Shown piece by piece: positions 40,167 through 48,983 of a stretch of 64,000 nt of DNA. The position numbers were made by a program, and so were the translations under genes. The notes under the pieces were generated by a model. The model searched no databases. It saw only the letters and a list, made by a program, of their open reading frames with translations, and was not told where the DNA came from. Position 1 is the first letter of the stretch. Every line of letters begins with the position of its first letter. This stretch comes from Roseibaca sp. Y0-43 (GTDB lineage Bacteria; Pseudomonadota; Alphaproteobacteria; Rhodobacterales; Rhodobacteraceae): positions 62,001-126,000 of the forward strand of contig NZ_JAFMPR010000003.1 of the NCBI RefSeq assembly GCF_020667835.1, given 5' to 3'.

Positions 40167-40760
40167 ATGTATACCGTCATTGGCAAGGCCAACAGCCGCG
40201 CAACCCGCGTATTGTGGATGATGGAAGAACTGGGGCTGGCCTATGACCACGTCCCCGCCGCGCCACGTTCGGAAGGGGTGGTCAGCTTCAACCCGGCGGG
40301 CAAGGTGCCGGTCCTGATCGAGGATGGCACGCCGATCACCGATTCGACCGCGATCATCCAGTATCTGGCCGACAAACACGGCGCGCTGACCTATCCGGCG
40401 GGCACGCTCGACCGCGCGCGCCAGGACAGCCTGACGCAATTCTTGCTCGATGAATTCGACGCAGCACTGTGGATGGCCGCGCGCCATTCCTTCATCCTGC
40501 CCGAAGAGCTGCGCCAATCCGCGATCAAGCAATCGCTGATCTGGGAGTTCACCAACAGCCAGAAAACGCTGGTCCACCGCATGGGCGAAGGGCCGTTCCT
40601 GATGGGCGCGAAAATGACCGTGCCCGACATCATCCTGACCCATTGCGGCCAATGGGCCCGGATTGCGAAATTCCCCGTGCAGGAAGAGAAGCTGACCACC
40701 TACCTCGAACGCATGTTCGCCCGGCCCGCGCTGCAAAAGGTGATGGCGATGCTGGGCTAG
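40167..40760 (+). CDS. Glutathione S-transferase family protein
   Basis: A 197-residue GST with N-terminal thioredoxin-like domain (MYTVIGKANSRATRVLWMMEELGLAYD; NPAGKVPVLIEDGTPITDSTAIIQYLAD) and helical C-terminal domain. It starts 10 bases after holA with AAAGGAGAAG upstream, so it may be the last gene of the leuS transcript. It converges with the binding-protein gene at 40757. Confidence 0.88.
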   Translation: MYTVIGKANSRATRVLWMMEELGLAYDHVPAAPRSEGVVSFNPAGKVPVLIEDGTPITDSTAIIQYLADKHGALTYPAGTLDRARQDSLTQFLLDEFDAALWMAARHSFILPEELRQSAIKQSLIWEFTNSQKTLVHRMGEGPFLMGAKMTVPDIILTHCGQWARIAKFPVQEEKLTTYLERMFARPALQKVMAMLG

Positions 40761-41797
40761 CGCGCCACTTCGCCCTGTTCCAGTGCATTGCCCCATTCGG
40801 CCAGAAAGGCCCGCCGGTTGAGTGGGTCCAGATAGGTCAGAAGTGCGGGACCAAGCCGGATGGGGGCCAGCCCCGTGGCCTGTTCCGCGTCCGACAGGCC
40901 CAAGGGCGGCAGGGGCCAATCGCCGGGCGCGTCGCGCAGCGCCAACCCCGCCAGCATGTCGATCATCGCGCCAGCGGCGGCGCGGTTTTCAGCCCCTTTC
41001 AGCATGAAGACGGTGCGCAGCATGGCATTGGCGAAATCCTGCATCCGCAAGATCTGCACCCGCCCGTCGGACCCGCGCGCCAGTTCTTCGGCGGCGTAAC
41101 TGCCCAGCACGTTATAGGCCAAGGCCAGACGGCCATCGGCCACGTCCTCGATCATCTGGGCGGAACAACAGTAAAGCTTCGGCTCCAGCCTCCCCAGCAC
41201 CTCGTTCAGGCGCCAGAAGGCGTCGGTCGAGCGGTCCTCTTGCGTGGCGAACAGATACCCCAGCCCACTGTCGCGCACATCATAAGTGCCGATCGCCCCC
41301 ATGAACCGTTCGGGATGTTCGCGCAGCAGGGTAATCAGCTCTTGCCGTGTTGCGGGCAGGGGCAGGCCCGCGAAACGCGCGCTGTTGATGACCACGACAG
41401 CGGGTTCGGTGGTGAAGGCAAAGATCAGGTCACGCCAGCGCGCCCAATCGGGCAAGGCCAGCACCGCATCGGATGTGTAGCGCCCCGCAAAGCCATCATT
41501 GACCAGTTGAAACTGCAAATCCATCGCAGAGGACATGACAAGGTCGGCCTGCGCGCCCTCGCGCACCGCCCGGTGCAGCGTGGCAGAGGACATGACGGTG
41601 TAATCCACGCCAATCTCGGGGTTCTGGCGCTGGAATTGGCGAATATAGGGCTCGAACACCGACAAATCCGTGGTCGAGAGCACACGCAGAAGCTGCGGGC
41701 CAGTGCCGGGAAAGACCCGGTGATCCTCTATCTCTTGGGCCAGAAGCGGCGCGGCGAGCGCCAACATCAGGCCAAGGGCAAGACCAACAAGACGCAT
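40757..41797 (-). CDS. Periplasmic binding protein linked to the TctDE two-component system
   Basis: A 346-residue ferric/AfuA-like solute-binding protein. Residues 1-20 are a signal peptide (ALMLALAAPLLAQ). The mature part contains LLRVLSTTDLSVFEPYIRQFQRQNPEIGVDYTV, YTSDAVLALPDWARW and TRQELITLLREHPERF. It overlaps the sensor-kinase gene by 31 bases, and no transport permease accompanies it, so it probably presents ligand to the kinase. An unusual Cys-Cys pair occurs at LYCCSAQ. The ligand is not readable. Confidence 0.82.
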   Translation of the reverse strand: MRLVGLALGLMLALAAPLLAQEIEDHRVFPGTGPQLLRVLSTTDLSVFEPYIRQFQRQNPEIGVDYTVMSSATLHRAVREGAQADLVMSSAMDLQFQLVNDGFAGRYTSDAVLALPDWARWRDLIFAFTTEPAVVVINSARFAGLPLPATRQELITLLREHPERFMGAIGTYDVRDSGLGYLFATQEDRSTDAFWRLNEVLGRLEPKLYCCSAQMIEDVADGRLALAYNVLGSYAAEELARGSDGRVQILRMQDFANAMLRTVFMLKGAENRAAAGAMIDMLAGLALRDAPGDWPLPPLGLSDAEQATGLAPIRLGPALLTYLDPLNRRAFLAEWGNALEQGEVAR

Positions 41798-43134
41798 GTG
41801 CCGCTCCGATCCTCTCTGTTGCGCAAATCCAGCCGCCCGCCATGGGCGCGCAGAACCTCTGCCGCGATGGTCAGGCCAAGACCCGACCCGACGATGCCCC
41901 CGGTATTCGCCCCGCGCCGGAACCGTTCGGTCAGCGCATCGGGCGGATCATCGCCAAAGCCCGGCCCCTCGTCACGCACCGACAGAATGGCGTCGCCGTT
42001 GCGCTGGCGCACGCCGATGGCGATGACGGTGTCTTCGGGCGAATACTTGATCGCGTTATCCAGCACGTTGCGAATGGCATTGTCCAGCAGCACCGCGTCG
42101 CCCCGCACAGGGGCCGATTGCAGGTCAAGCGTGAACTGGATGTCCCGCATCGCGGCGGTGGGCGTGACCGACTCGACACTGCGTCTGGCCAGTTCGGACA
42201 GATCCAGCGCATCGCGCGCCAGATCCTCGACCCGGTAGGCAACGGTTGCGTAATCCAGCAATTGCCCGGCAGAACGCGCGCTTTCATCGACCGCGCGGAT
42301 GATCCGGCGCAACTGTTCCTTCTCGGCCGGGGTGCCACCGCCACGCAGCGCGATCTCGGCCTGTGTGCGCACCGTGGCCAAGGGCGTGCGCACGCGGTGC
42401 GCAGCTTCGGCGATGAAATCTTCCGACCGCCGCACCGACAGGCGCAGCCGGTCCATCAGCCGGTTCAGCGCGCTTAGAAGGGGCGCAAGATCGGCGGGCG
42501 CGGGGCGCGACAAGGGGCGCAAATCGGCCGGGCCACGGCGAGAGACGGAATCGGCAATCTGGTTCAAGGGCCGCAGCGACATGCGCGCGGCCACCGCCGA
42601 CAGGCCCACCGCCACGAAGAAGAACGCAATCGCAAGCACCCCTGCCAGCCAAGACAGGTCCGATGCCACGCTTTGCACCCCGTTTCGCGTCTGCGCAACC
42701 GTGACGGTCACGGCCACGGGGTCCGCCCCCGCCCCCACCAGCCGCGTGACGGATGCCATGCGCACCGCCTCTCCGCTGAATTGGCCGGTGTCGAACACGA
42801 TCTGTCCGACCGGGCCGGGGCTGGGAGGCGGCAGGTCGGCGTAACCCGTCAGCTCGCGCCCGCCTGCCGTGACCCGGTAGAACACCCGGTCCTCGCTGAT
42901 CGCGCCCAGCATGGCGAAGGCCGCATAGGGCAATTCCAGCCGTATTTCGCCCTGCTCGCTGCGCAATGTCTCGGCAATGGTGGTGGTCGAGGCCGCCAGA
43001 ACATTGTCTTGCGTGCGCGCGGCTGCCTCTGTGGCAAGGCTGCTGACCATGCCCCAACTGAGCAATGAGAGCAGCGCCGCCACCCCGGCCAGAAGCAGGG
43101 TCAGCCGTTGCCCAATGGACGCGGTCAGCCGCAT
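41767..43134 (-). CDS. tctE: Sensor histidine kinase, TctE type
   Basis: A 455-residue inner-membrane kinase. A helix at about 12-32, a periplasmic part (about 40-155), a second helix (about 161-180) and HAMP-like linker precede the dimerisation helix with the phospho-accepting His246 (AEAAHRVRTPLATVRTQAEI). The ATPase domain has N-box DNAIRNVLDNAIKYSP, G1 VRDEGPGFGDDP and G2 GIVGSGLGLTIAAEV. It matches the TctE class that controls tricarboxylate uptake. It is 6 bases from the response regulator. Confidence 0.9.
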   Translation of the reverse strand: MRLTASIGQRLTLLLAGVAALLSLLSWGMVSSLATEAAARTQDNVLAASTTTIAETLRSEQGEIRLELPYAAFAMLGAISEDRVFYRVTAGGRELTGYADLPPPSPGPVGQIVFDTGQFSGEAVRMASVTRLVGAGADPVAVTVTVAQTRNGVQSVASDLSWLAGVLAIAFFFVAVGLSAVAARMSLRPLNQIADSVSRRGPADLRPLSRPAPADLAPLLSALNRLMDRLRLSVRRSEDFIAEAAHRVRTPLATVRTQAEIALRGGGTPAEKEQLRRIIRAVDESARSAGQLLDYATVAYRVEDLARDALDLSELARRSVESVTPTAAMRDIQFTLDLQSAPVRGDAVLLDNAIRNVLDNAIKYSPEDTVIAIGVRQRNGDAILSVRDEGPGFGDDPPDALTERFRRGANTGGIVGSGLGLTIAAEVLRAHGGRLDLRNREDRSGTCVLLVLPLA

Positions 43135-43140
43135 GACGCC

Positions 43141-43809
43141 CTACGCCTCATCGGCTTCCATCCGGTAGCCCAGGCCGCGCACGGTCTCTATCCGCAGGCC
43201 CATCCCGTCAATCCGGCGGCGCAGGCGTCCGACATAGACCTCGATGGCGTTCACCGTCACCTCGGCATCGTAGGAAAACAGGTGGTCCATGACCTGCGTT
43301 TTCGACAGGATTTGCCCTTGGTGCCGGGCAAAGACCTCTAGCAGGCGAATCTCTCTGTTGCGCAGGTCCAGCGTGACATCGCCATGTTGCAAGGTGCCCG
43401 CCAGCGGGTCGAACAGCGCAGCGCCCAGGCTGATCTGGTTACGCGCCGACCCGCCCCTGCGGCGCAGCACGGCGCGGCAGCGGGCTTCCAGCTCGGAAAA
43501 GTCGAACGGCTTGGTGATGTAGTCATCCGCGCCCTGATCCAGCGCGCCCACCCGGTCCGACACCTGCGCGCGTGCCGTCAGCACGATAACCGGGGTTTCC
43601 AGATGCGCCCGCTTGCGCGCCAGAAACGCGCGCCCGTCGCCATCGGGCAACATGACATCCAGCAGGATCAGGTCGTAGCTGGCGGCGGCAAGGCAATCCT
43701 CGGCCTCTGCCAAGGTCGCGGCATGGTCTATCGCATGGCCATCCAGCGCCAGGCGCTTGACCACGGCATCGGCCAGTTCGGCATTATCTTCGACCAGCAG
43801 GTAGCGCAT
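43141..43809 (-). CDS. tctD: Response regulator, TctD type (OmpR family)
   Basis: A 222-residue regulator. Receiver residues include Asp8, phosphoacceptor Asp51 (LILLDVMLPDGDG), and Lys in ADDYITKPFDFSELEAR. The winged-helix domain contains RNREIRLLEVFARHQGQILSKTQVMDHLFSY and EVYVGRLRRRIDGMG. It heads the divergent operon tctD-tctE-binding protein. The ATG at 43807-43809 has GGGGGGAGGGG upstream; a longer frame upstream runs antisense to tctC. Confidence 0.93.
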   Translation of the reverse strand: MRYLLVEDNAELADAVVKRLALDGHAIDHAATLAEAEDCLAAASYDLILLDVMLPDGDGRAFLARKRAHLETPVIVLTARAQVSDRVGALDQGADDYITKPFDFSELEARCRAVLRRRGGSARNQISLGAALFDPLAGTLQHGDVTLDLRNREIRLLEVFARHQGQILSKTQVMDHLFSYDAEVTVNAIEVYVGRLRRRIDGMGLRIETVRGLGYRMEADEA

Positions 43810-43848
43810 CCCCTCCCCCCAAGGTTTTGATATCGCGCGCGTGAGCGG

Positions 43849-43875
43849 TGTCAGGCTTCTGTCAGCTTCATGTGG
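43849..43875 (+). promoter_or_regulatory. Tandem TGTCA repeats between tctD and tctC (putative TctD box)
   Basis: TGTCAGGCTTC (43849-43859) is followed at once by TGTCAGCTTC (43860-43869) and by a weaker TGTGG at 43871. The 11-base spacing is that of OmpR/PhoB-family boxes. The site lies 40 bases from the tctD start and 61 bases from the tctC start, so it fits phosphorylated TctD; a Pho box is the alternative. Confidence 0.55.
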
Positions 43876-43929
43876 TTTGCAACAGACCATGGGCGGTGGA
43901 GGACCGCCTGTCAAACGGGAGGAAGACCT

Positions 43930-44916
43930 ATGAACACCTTTGGGTGGACCCGCCGCGCGCTGATCGCTGCGGCAACCGCAACCGTGGCCCTTGGCGGCGC
44001 TGTGCAAGCGCAGGCCGAGCAGATGATGGAGTCGGTGCATTTCCTGATCCCCGGCGGCGCAGGCGGCGGCTGGGACGGCACCGCGCGCGGCACGGGCGAG
44101 GCGCTGGTGAATGCCGGTCTGGTCGGCAACGCAACCTATGAAAACCTGTCGGGCGGCGGCGGCGGCGTGGCCATCGCGAACCTGATCGAGAACGCGGCCT
44201 CCAGCCATGGCACGCTGATGGTGAACTCTACCCCCATCGTGATTCGCGCGCTGACGGGCGAGATTGCCCAAAGCTTCCGCGACCTGACCATGGTGGCCGG
44301 GACCGTCGGCGACTACGCGGCGCTTGTCGTGACCGCCGACAGCCCGCTGCAAAGCATGGAAGACGCGCTGGCCAGCTACCGCGAAGCACCGATGGATTTC
44401 GCAATCGGCGGCGGGTCGGTTCCCGGCGGCATGGACCACCTTGTGGCCGCCATCGTCATGCAGGGCGCGGGCGAAGACCCGACCGCCTTCAACTATATCG
44501 GCTATGACGCGGGCGGCGAGGCCATGGCGGGCCTTCTGTCGGGCGAGATCGACGCGCTCTCGACCGGGTTTTCCGAAGCCATTGCGCTGGCCGAACAGGG
44601 CGAAGTGCGCATCCTTGGCGTGACAGCCCCCGAACGCGTGCCCGCCTATGACGCGGCCCCCACCTTTGCCGAGCAGGGGATCGACGCGCAATTCGTCAAC
44701 TGGCGCGGCTTCTTCGCCGCTCCGGGCCTGCCGGCAGAGCAGCTGACCGCCTATCAGGACATGCTCGCCACCATGATGGAAACTCCGGAATGGGAAGCCG
44801 TCCGCGCCCGTATGGGTCTGGTCAACATCTACCGCCCCGGCGACGAGTTCACGGCCTTCCTTGAAGCACAGGAAAAGCAGTTGGGCGACCTGATGCGCGA
44901 GCTGGGCTTCCTCTGA
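43930..44916 (+). CDS. tctC: Tripartite tricarboxylate transporter binding protein
   Basis: A 328-residue TTT-family periplasmic protein. The signal peptide covers about 1-29 (NTFGWTRRALIAAATATVA; an RR motif near residues 8-9 could be twin-arginine or Sec). Family blocks are HFLIPGGAGGGWDGTARGTGEAL, VNSTPIVIRALTG, GGGSVPGGMDHLVAAIVMQ and NYIGYDAGGEAMAGLLSGEID. Substrate may be citrate or a related tricarboxylate. A GGGAGGAAG site precedes the ATG. Confidence 0.93.
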   Translation: MNTFGWTRRALIAAATATVALGGAVQAQAEQMMESVHFLIPGGAGGGWDGTARGTGEALVNAGLVGNATYENLSGGGGGVAIANLIENAASSHGTLMVNSTPIVIRALTGEIAQSFRDLTMVAGTVGDYAALVVTADSPLQSMEDALASYREAPMDFAIGGGSVPGGMDHLVAAIVMQGAGEDPTAFNYIGYDAGGEAMAGLLSGEIDALSTGFSEAIALAEQGEVRILGVTAPERVPAYDAAPTFAEQGIDAQFVNWRGFFAAPGLPAEQLTAYQDMLATMMETPEWEAVRARMGLVNIYRPGDEFTAFLEAQEKQLGDLMRELGFL

Positions 44917-44932
44917 TCCCGGATCGCACGCA

Positions 44933-44978
44933 GCGGCTGGCCCGCGCCTGACACCGGGCCAGCCGCACATCCTTTTCA
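44933..44978 (+). terminator. Strong hairpin between tctC and tctB
   Basis: GCGGCTGGCCCG (44933-44944) and CGGGCCAGCCGC (44955-44966) form a perfect 12-base-pair stem with a 10-base loop, followed by ACATCCTTTT. It probably protects the tctC 3' end or partially terminates, so binding protein exceeds permease. Confidence 0.65.
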
Positions 44979-45002
44979 GACCACCGACAAGGGGGGCACC
45001 CG

Positions 45003-45491
45003 ATGGCGCTCGATCGCTGGATCGCGCTTGGCTTCATCGCGCTGGTTTGCGTGTATGGCTACGCGGCATTCTTCACCATGGACGACAGCCTGCCGCCGAT
45101 CCTTCGGCGCAATCCCATCTGGCCGTCGACCTTCCCCAAGATCCTGACCATTCTGGGGTTGATCGTCGGGCTGATCGTGCTGTTCACGCCCAAACCCGCG
45201 GCGGACAAGCCCGCCAAGGACGGCGCAATCGACCTGACACGGCTGGGCGATTACCATATCGGGCAAGCGATCGCGCTTCTGGTTCTGATGGTGGTCTATG
45301 CCCTGACATTGCGGCCCCTTGGCTTTGTCGGCGCGACCATAGGCTTTCTGGTCATCGGGTCCGTGCTGCTGGGCGAGCGGCGCTTTCACATCCTGCTGCC
45401 GGTCGCGGGCATTGCCGTCGGCTCCATCTGGTATCTGGTACAAGAGGTGTTGGGAATCTTCCTGCGCCCTTGGCCCGCCATGTTCATGTAA
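45003..45491 (+). CDS. tctB: Tripartite tricarboxylate transporter small membrane subunit
   Basis: A 162-residue protein with about four transmembrane helices (WIALGFIALVCVYGYAAFF; IGQAIALLVLMVVYALTLRPLGFVGATIGFLVIGSVLLGE; HILLPVAGIAVGSIWYLVQEVLG), as in TctB. It stands between tctC and tctA, 12 bases ahead of the latter. Confidence 0.88.
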   Translation: MALDRWIALGFIALVCVYGYAAFFTMDDSLPPILRRNPIWPSTFPKILTILGLIVGLIVLFTPKPAADKPAKDGAIDLTRLGDYHIGQAIALLVLMVVYALTLRPLGFVGATIGFLVIGSVLLGERRFHILLPVAGIAVGSIWYLVQEVLGIFLRPWPAMFM

Positions 45492-45503
45492 GGGGCACGC
45501 GTC

Positions 45504-47018
45504 ATGCTTGAAGGTTTGCTGATCGGCCTGACTTCTGCCATTTCCCCGTTCAACCTGATGATGGTCGTCGTGGGTTGCCTGATCGGCACCCTGATCGGCA
45601 TGTTGCCGGGGCTGGGGCCGATGTCCATCATCGCCATCATGATCCCCGTCGCCATCGGCATCGGCGACCCCACGGCGGCGCTGATCCTGCTGTCGGGCGT
45701 CTATTACGGCGCGATCTTCGGCGGGTCTACCAGTTCCATCCTGCTGAACGCGCCCGGCGTGGCGGGGACGGTGGCCAGCTCATTTGACGGCTACCCCATG
45801 GCGCGCAAGGGACAGGCGGGCAAGGCGCTGACCATCGCCGCCATCGCCAGTTTCGCGGGCGGCACCATCGGCGCGATCCTCTTGATGATCTTCGCACCTG
45901 CACTGTCCTCGGTCGCGCTATTGTTCCATTCGGCCGAATATTTCGCACTGATGGTCGTGGGCTTGTCGGCCATCGCGGCCTTCGCGGGCACGGGGCAAGT
46001 GGCCAAGGCACTGATGATGACCATTCTGGGCCTGATCCTTGGCACCGTGGGCGAAGGTGCCTTGTCGAACATGCCGCGCTTCACCTTCGGGATGATGGAA
46101 CTGCAATCGGGCTTTTCCTTCATCACGCTGGCCATGGCCATGTTCGCCCTGCCCGAAGCACTGTTTCTGGTCATGAACCCGTCGCGCGCGGCCACCGGCG
46201 ACAGCGGCAAGATCGAGAACCTGCGCATCACCCGCGACGAGGCGAAATCCATCGCCCCCGTGATCGGGCGGCAATCGCTGCAAGGCTTCTTCATCGGGGT
46301 GCTGCCGGGCGCGGGCGCGACCATCGCCAGTTTCTTGGGCTACGCGGTCGAACGCAACATCGCCAAGGGCAAAGAGCAGGAAGAATTCGGCAAAGGGTCC
46401 ATCAAGGGGCTGGCCGCGCCAGAGACCGCCAATAACGCGGCCTGCACCGGGTCTTTCGTGCCGCTGCTGACGCTGGGCATTCCCGGATCTGGCACCACCG
46501 CCATTCTGCTGGGCGCGCTTCTGGCGCTGAACGTCACGCCGGGGCCACGGCTGATGACCGACACGCCCGACGTGTTCTGGGCGGTCATCATCTCGATGTA
46601 TATCGGCAACCTTGTTCTGCTGATCCTGAACCTGCCGCTGATCCCTTACATCGCGAAAATCCTGACCATTCCGCGCACCTTCCTGATCCCCTTCATCCTG
46701 TTCTTCACGCTGATGGGCAGCTATCTGGGGCAGAACAATTCCACCGAATTGCTGATCCTCGTCGGCTTCGGCGTGGTCGCCACCATCCTGCGCTTTGCCG
46801 ACTTCCCGCTGGCACCGCTGCTGATCGGGTTCATCCTTGGCACCATGCTGGAAGACAATTTCGCCCGAGCGATGCAGCTTTATCGCGGCTTCGGCTTTAT
46901 CCTCGAACGCCCGATGACACTGGGTCTGCTGGTGCTGGCGCTGGTTCTGGTGCTTTTGCCCAGCTATCGTGGCTACCGCGCCCGCAAACGCGCCGAAGGG
47001 GTGGCCGATGGCGACTGA
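45504..47018 (+). CDS. tctA: Tripartite tricarboxylate transporter large permease
   Basis: A 504-residue membrane protein with about 12 helices. TctA signatures are GCLIGTLIGMLPGLGPMSIIAIMIP, GVYYGAIFGGSTSSILLNAPG, DGYPMARKGQAGKALTIAAIASFAGG and the repeated-half motif AAPETANNAACTGSFVPLLTLGIPGSGTTAILLGAL. It ends 11 bases inside the CoA-transferase gene. Confidence 0.95.
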   Translation: MLEGLLIGLTSAISPFNLMMVVVGCLIGTLIGMLPGLGPMSIIAIMIPVAIGIGDPTAALILLSGVYYGAIFGGSTSSILLNAPGVAGTVASSFDGYPMARKGQAGKALTIAAIASFAGGTIGAILLMIFAPALSSVALLFHSAEYFALMVVGLSAIAAFAGTGQVAKALMMTILGLILGTVGEGALSNMPRFTFGMMELQSGFSFITLAMAMFALPEALFLVMNPSRAATGDSGKIENLRITRDEAKSIAPVIGRQSLQGFFIGVLPGAGATIASFLGYAVERNIAKGKEQEEFGKGSIKGLAAPETANNAACTGSFVPLLTLGIPGSGTTAILLGALLALNVTPGPRLMTDTPDVFWAVIISMYIGNLVLLILNLPLIPYIAKILTIPRTFLIPFILFFTLMGSYLGQNNSTELLILVGFGVVATILRFADFPLAPLLIGFILGTMLEDNFARAMQLYRGFGFILERPMTLGLLVLALVLVLLPSYRGYRARKRAEGVADGD

Positions 47019-48204
47019 CCCGCTGGCAGGCATCACGGTTCTGGACCTGACGAATGTTCTGGCCGGACCCTTTGCCTGCCACCAGCTTGCCTATCTGGGG
47101 GCCGATGTCATCAAGGTCGAAGCCGTGGGGCGCGGCGATCTGGCCCGCAACCTTGGTGCCGACCCGGAGCTTTCAGCGCGCGGCATGGGCATCAGCTTTC
47201 TGGCGCAGAACGCGGGCAAACGCTCGCTGACGCTGAACCTGAAAGACCCGCGCGGAAAGGATGCGCTGCGCCGCCTTGTGGCCCGTGCCGATGTGCTGGT
47301 CGAGAACTTCCGCCCCGGTGTCATGGACCGGCTGGGGCTGGGGTATGAGGCGCTGAAGGCCGAAAACCCGCAACTGATCTATTGCGCGATCTCGGGCTTT
47401 GGCCAGACCGGGCCATGGGCCGCACGGCCCGCCTATGACCAGATCGTGCAAGGCGCGTCGGGCGTCATGTCGGTCACGGGCGACGCGGATGGCAGCCCCA
47501 CCCGCGTGGGCTATCCGCTGGCTGACACCGTAGGCGGGCTGACCGCCGCCATGGCCATTTGCGCGGCCCTGAACGCGTCACCCCGTGGGGCCTTCATTGA
47601 CGTGCCCATGGTCGATGCCGTTCTGGCCACCATGGGTTGGGTCGTGTCGAACCACCTGATCGGCGGCGTTGCGCCAGAACGGCAAGGCAACGAGAACCCG
47701 ACCTCTGCACCCTCTGGCAGCTTTCAATGCGCCGATGGGCTGCTGAACATCGCCGCCAACAAGGACGAGCAATGGCAGTTGCTGGCCCGCCATCTGGGCC
47801 GCGACGACCTGCTGACCAATCCCGATTTCGCCACGCGCGAGGACCGCAAACGCAACCGCCTGCGCCTGCGCGCCGAATTGGAAACCGTGCTGACCACCCG
47901 CCCCGCCGAGGCATGGGCAGATGAGCTGAACGCCATCGGCGTGCCTGCGGGCGCGGTCATGTCCGTGCCCGATATTCTGGCGCATCCGCAGATCAAAAGC
48001 CGCGACCTGCTGGCGCGCTTCAATGGCACTCCCGGCGTGGATCGCCCGATCGACGTCATGCGCATCGGCGCGCTGATCGACGGCGCGCGCCCGTCCGTCG
48101 CCACCCCGCCGCCTGCCTTGGGTGCCGATAGCGACGCGATTCTGCGCGATCTGGGCTATAGCAGCGACGACATCGCAACCCTGCGGACAGAGGGCGTGAC
48201 ATGA
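47008..48204 (+). CDS. Class III (CaiB/BaiF) CoA-transferase
   Basis: A 398-residue family III CoA-transferase. N-terminal blocks are ITVLDLTNVLAGPFACHQLAYLGADVIKVE and LVENFRPGVMDRLGLGYEAL. The likely catalytic Asp is Asp144 in PAYDQIVQGASGVMSVTG. It overlaps tctA by 11 bases and the citryl-CoA lyase gene by 4 bases, so it probably transfers CoA to the imported acid (citrate or a methylated or itaconate-type relative). The donor is unknown. Confidence 0.9.
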   Translation: MATDPLAGITVLDLTNVLAGPFACHQLAYLGADVIKVEAVGRGDLARNLGADPELSARGMGISFLAQNAGKRSLTLNLKDPRGKDALRRLVARADVLVENFRPGVMDRLGLGYEALKAENPQLIYCAISGFGQTGPWAARPAYDQIVQGASGVMSVTGDADGSPTRVGYPLADTVGGLTAAMAICAALNASPRGAFIDVPMVDAVLATMGWVVSNHLIGGVAPERQGNENPTSAPSGSFQCADGLLNIAANKDEQWQLLARHLGRDDLLTNPDFATREDRKRNRLRLRAELETVLTTRPAEAWADELNAIGVPAGAVMSVPDILAHPQIKSRDLLARFNGTPGVDRPIDVMRIGALIDGARPSVATPPPALGADSDAILRDLGYSSDDIATLRTEGVT

Positions 48205-48983
48205 CGGACGGCAAGGACGTAGCCGATTGGTGGCGCACCGCGATCATCGACATGGAACCGGGGCGCATTCACCTGCGCGGCCACCCGGTGCAAGACCTGA
48301 TCGGCACCACCGGCTTTGCCGAAATGATCTGGCTGATGGTCATGGGCGAGCAGATAACCGGGCCGCGCGCTAGCCTGTTCGAAGCGGCCCTTGTCGCCGC
48401 CGTGGACCATGGCCCGCAAGCCCCTTCCATCGCCGCCGCGCGCATGGCCGCGACCTGTGGCGTGGGGCTGCAATCGGCCATGGCCACGGGGCTGAACATG
48501 CTGGGCGATGTGCATGGCGGTGCGGGCGAACAGGCAGTCGCGCTTTACCAAGTGGCGCTTGATGCGGGGACAGACAGCCTGCCCCAAACGCTCGACACGT
48601 GGCGCACCGCACATGGCCGCTACCTGCCGGGCTTCGGCCACCGCTTTCACAAACCCGTGGACCCGCGCGCGCCGCGCCTTTTGGCGCTGGTCGATGACGC
48701 GTCAGGGCAAGGCGCGGTCAGCGGCGATTACGCCCGCATCGCCCGCGCAATCGAGGCCCATCTGGCCCGCGAACGCGGCAAACCCGTGCCGATGAATATC
48801 GACGGGGCCACGGCCGTGATCTATGCCGAACTGGGGTGCCCTGCCCCCTTGGCGCGCGGGTTCTTCGGCCTGTCGCGCAGCGTGGGCCTGCTGGCCCATG
48901 CGTGGGAGCAGACCCAACAAGGCGGGCGCAACAAGGGGCCAACGCCCCCCGCCTACAGGTGGACCTATGACGCTGGCGAATAA
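48201..48983 (+). CDS. Citryl-CoA lyase-like citrate-synthase family protein
   Basis: A 260-residue protein of the citrate synthase superfamily, much shorter than a housekeeping citrate synthase (about 430). It keeps active-site histidines in LGDVHGGAGEQAV and GRYLPGFGHRFHKPVDPRAPRLL and the CoA region NIDGATAVIYAELGCP. Members are annotated citryl-CoA lyase, splitting citryl-CoA into acetyl-CoA and oxaloacetate. The 4-base overlap with the CoA-transferase gene supports a two-step route; citramalyl-CoA is an alternative substrate. Confidence 0.82.
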   Translation: MTDGKDVADWWRTAIIDMEPGRIHLRGHPVQDLIGTTGFAEMIWLMVMGEQITGPRASLFEAALVAAVDHGPQAPSIAAARMAATCGVGLQSAMATGLNMLGDVHGGAGEQAVALYQVALDAGTDSLPQTLDTWRTAHGRYLPGFGHRFHKPVDPRAPRLLALVDDASGQGAVSGDYARIARAIEAHLARERGKPVPMNIDGATAVIYAELGCPAPLARGFFGLSRSVGLLAHAWEQTQQGGRNKGPTPPAYRWTYDAGE

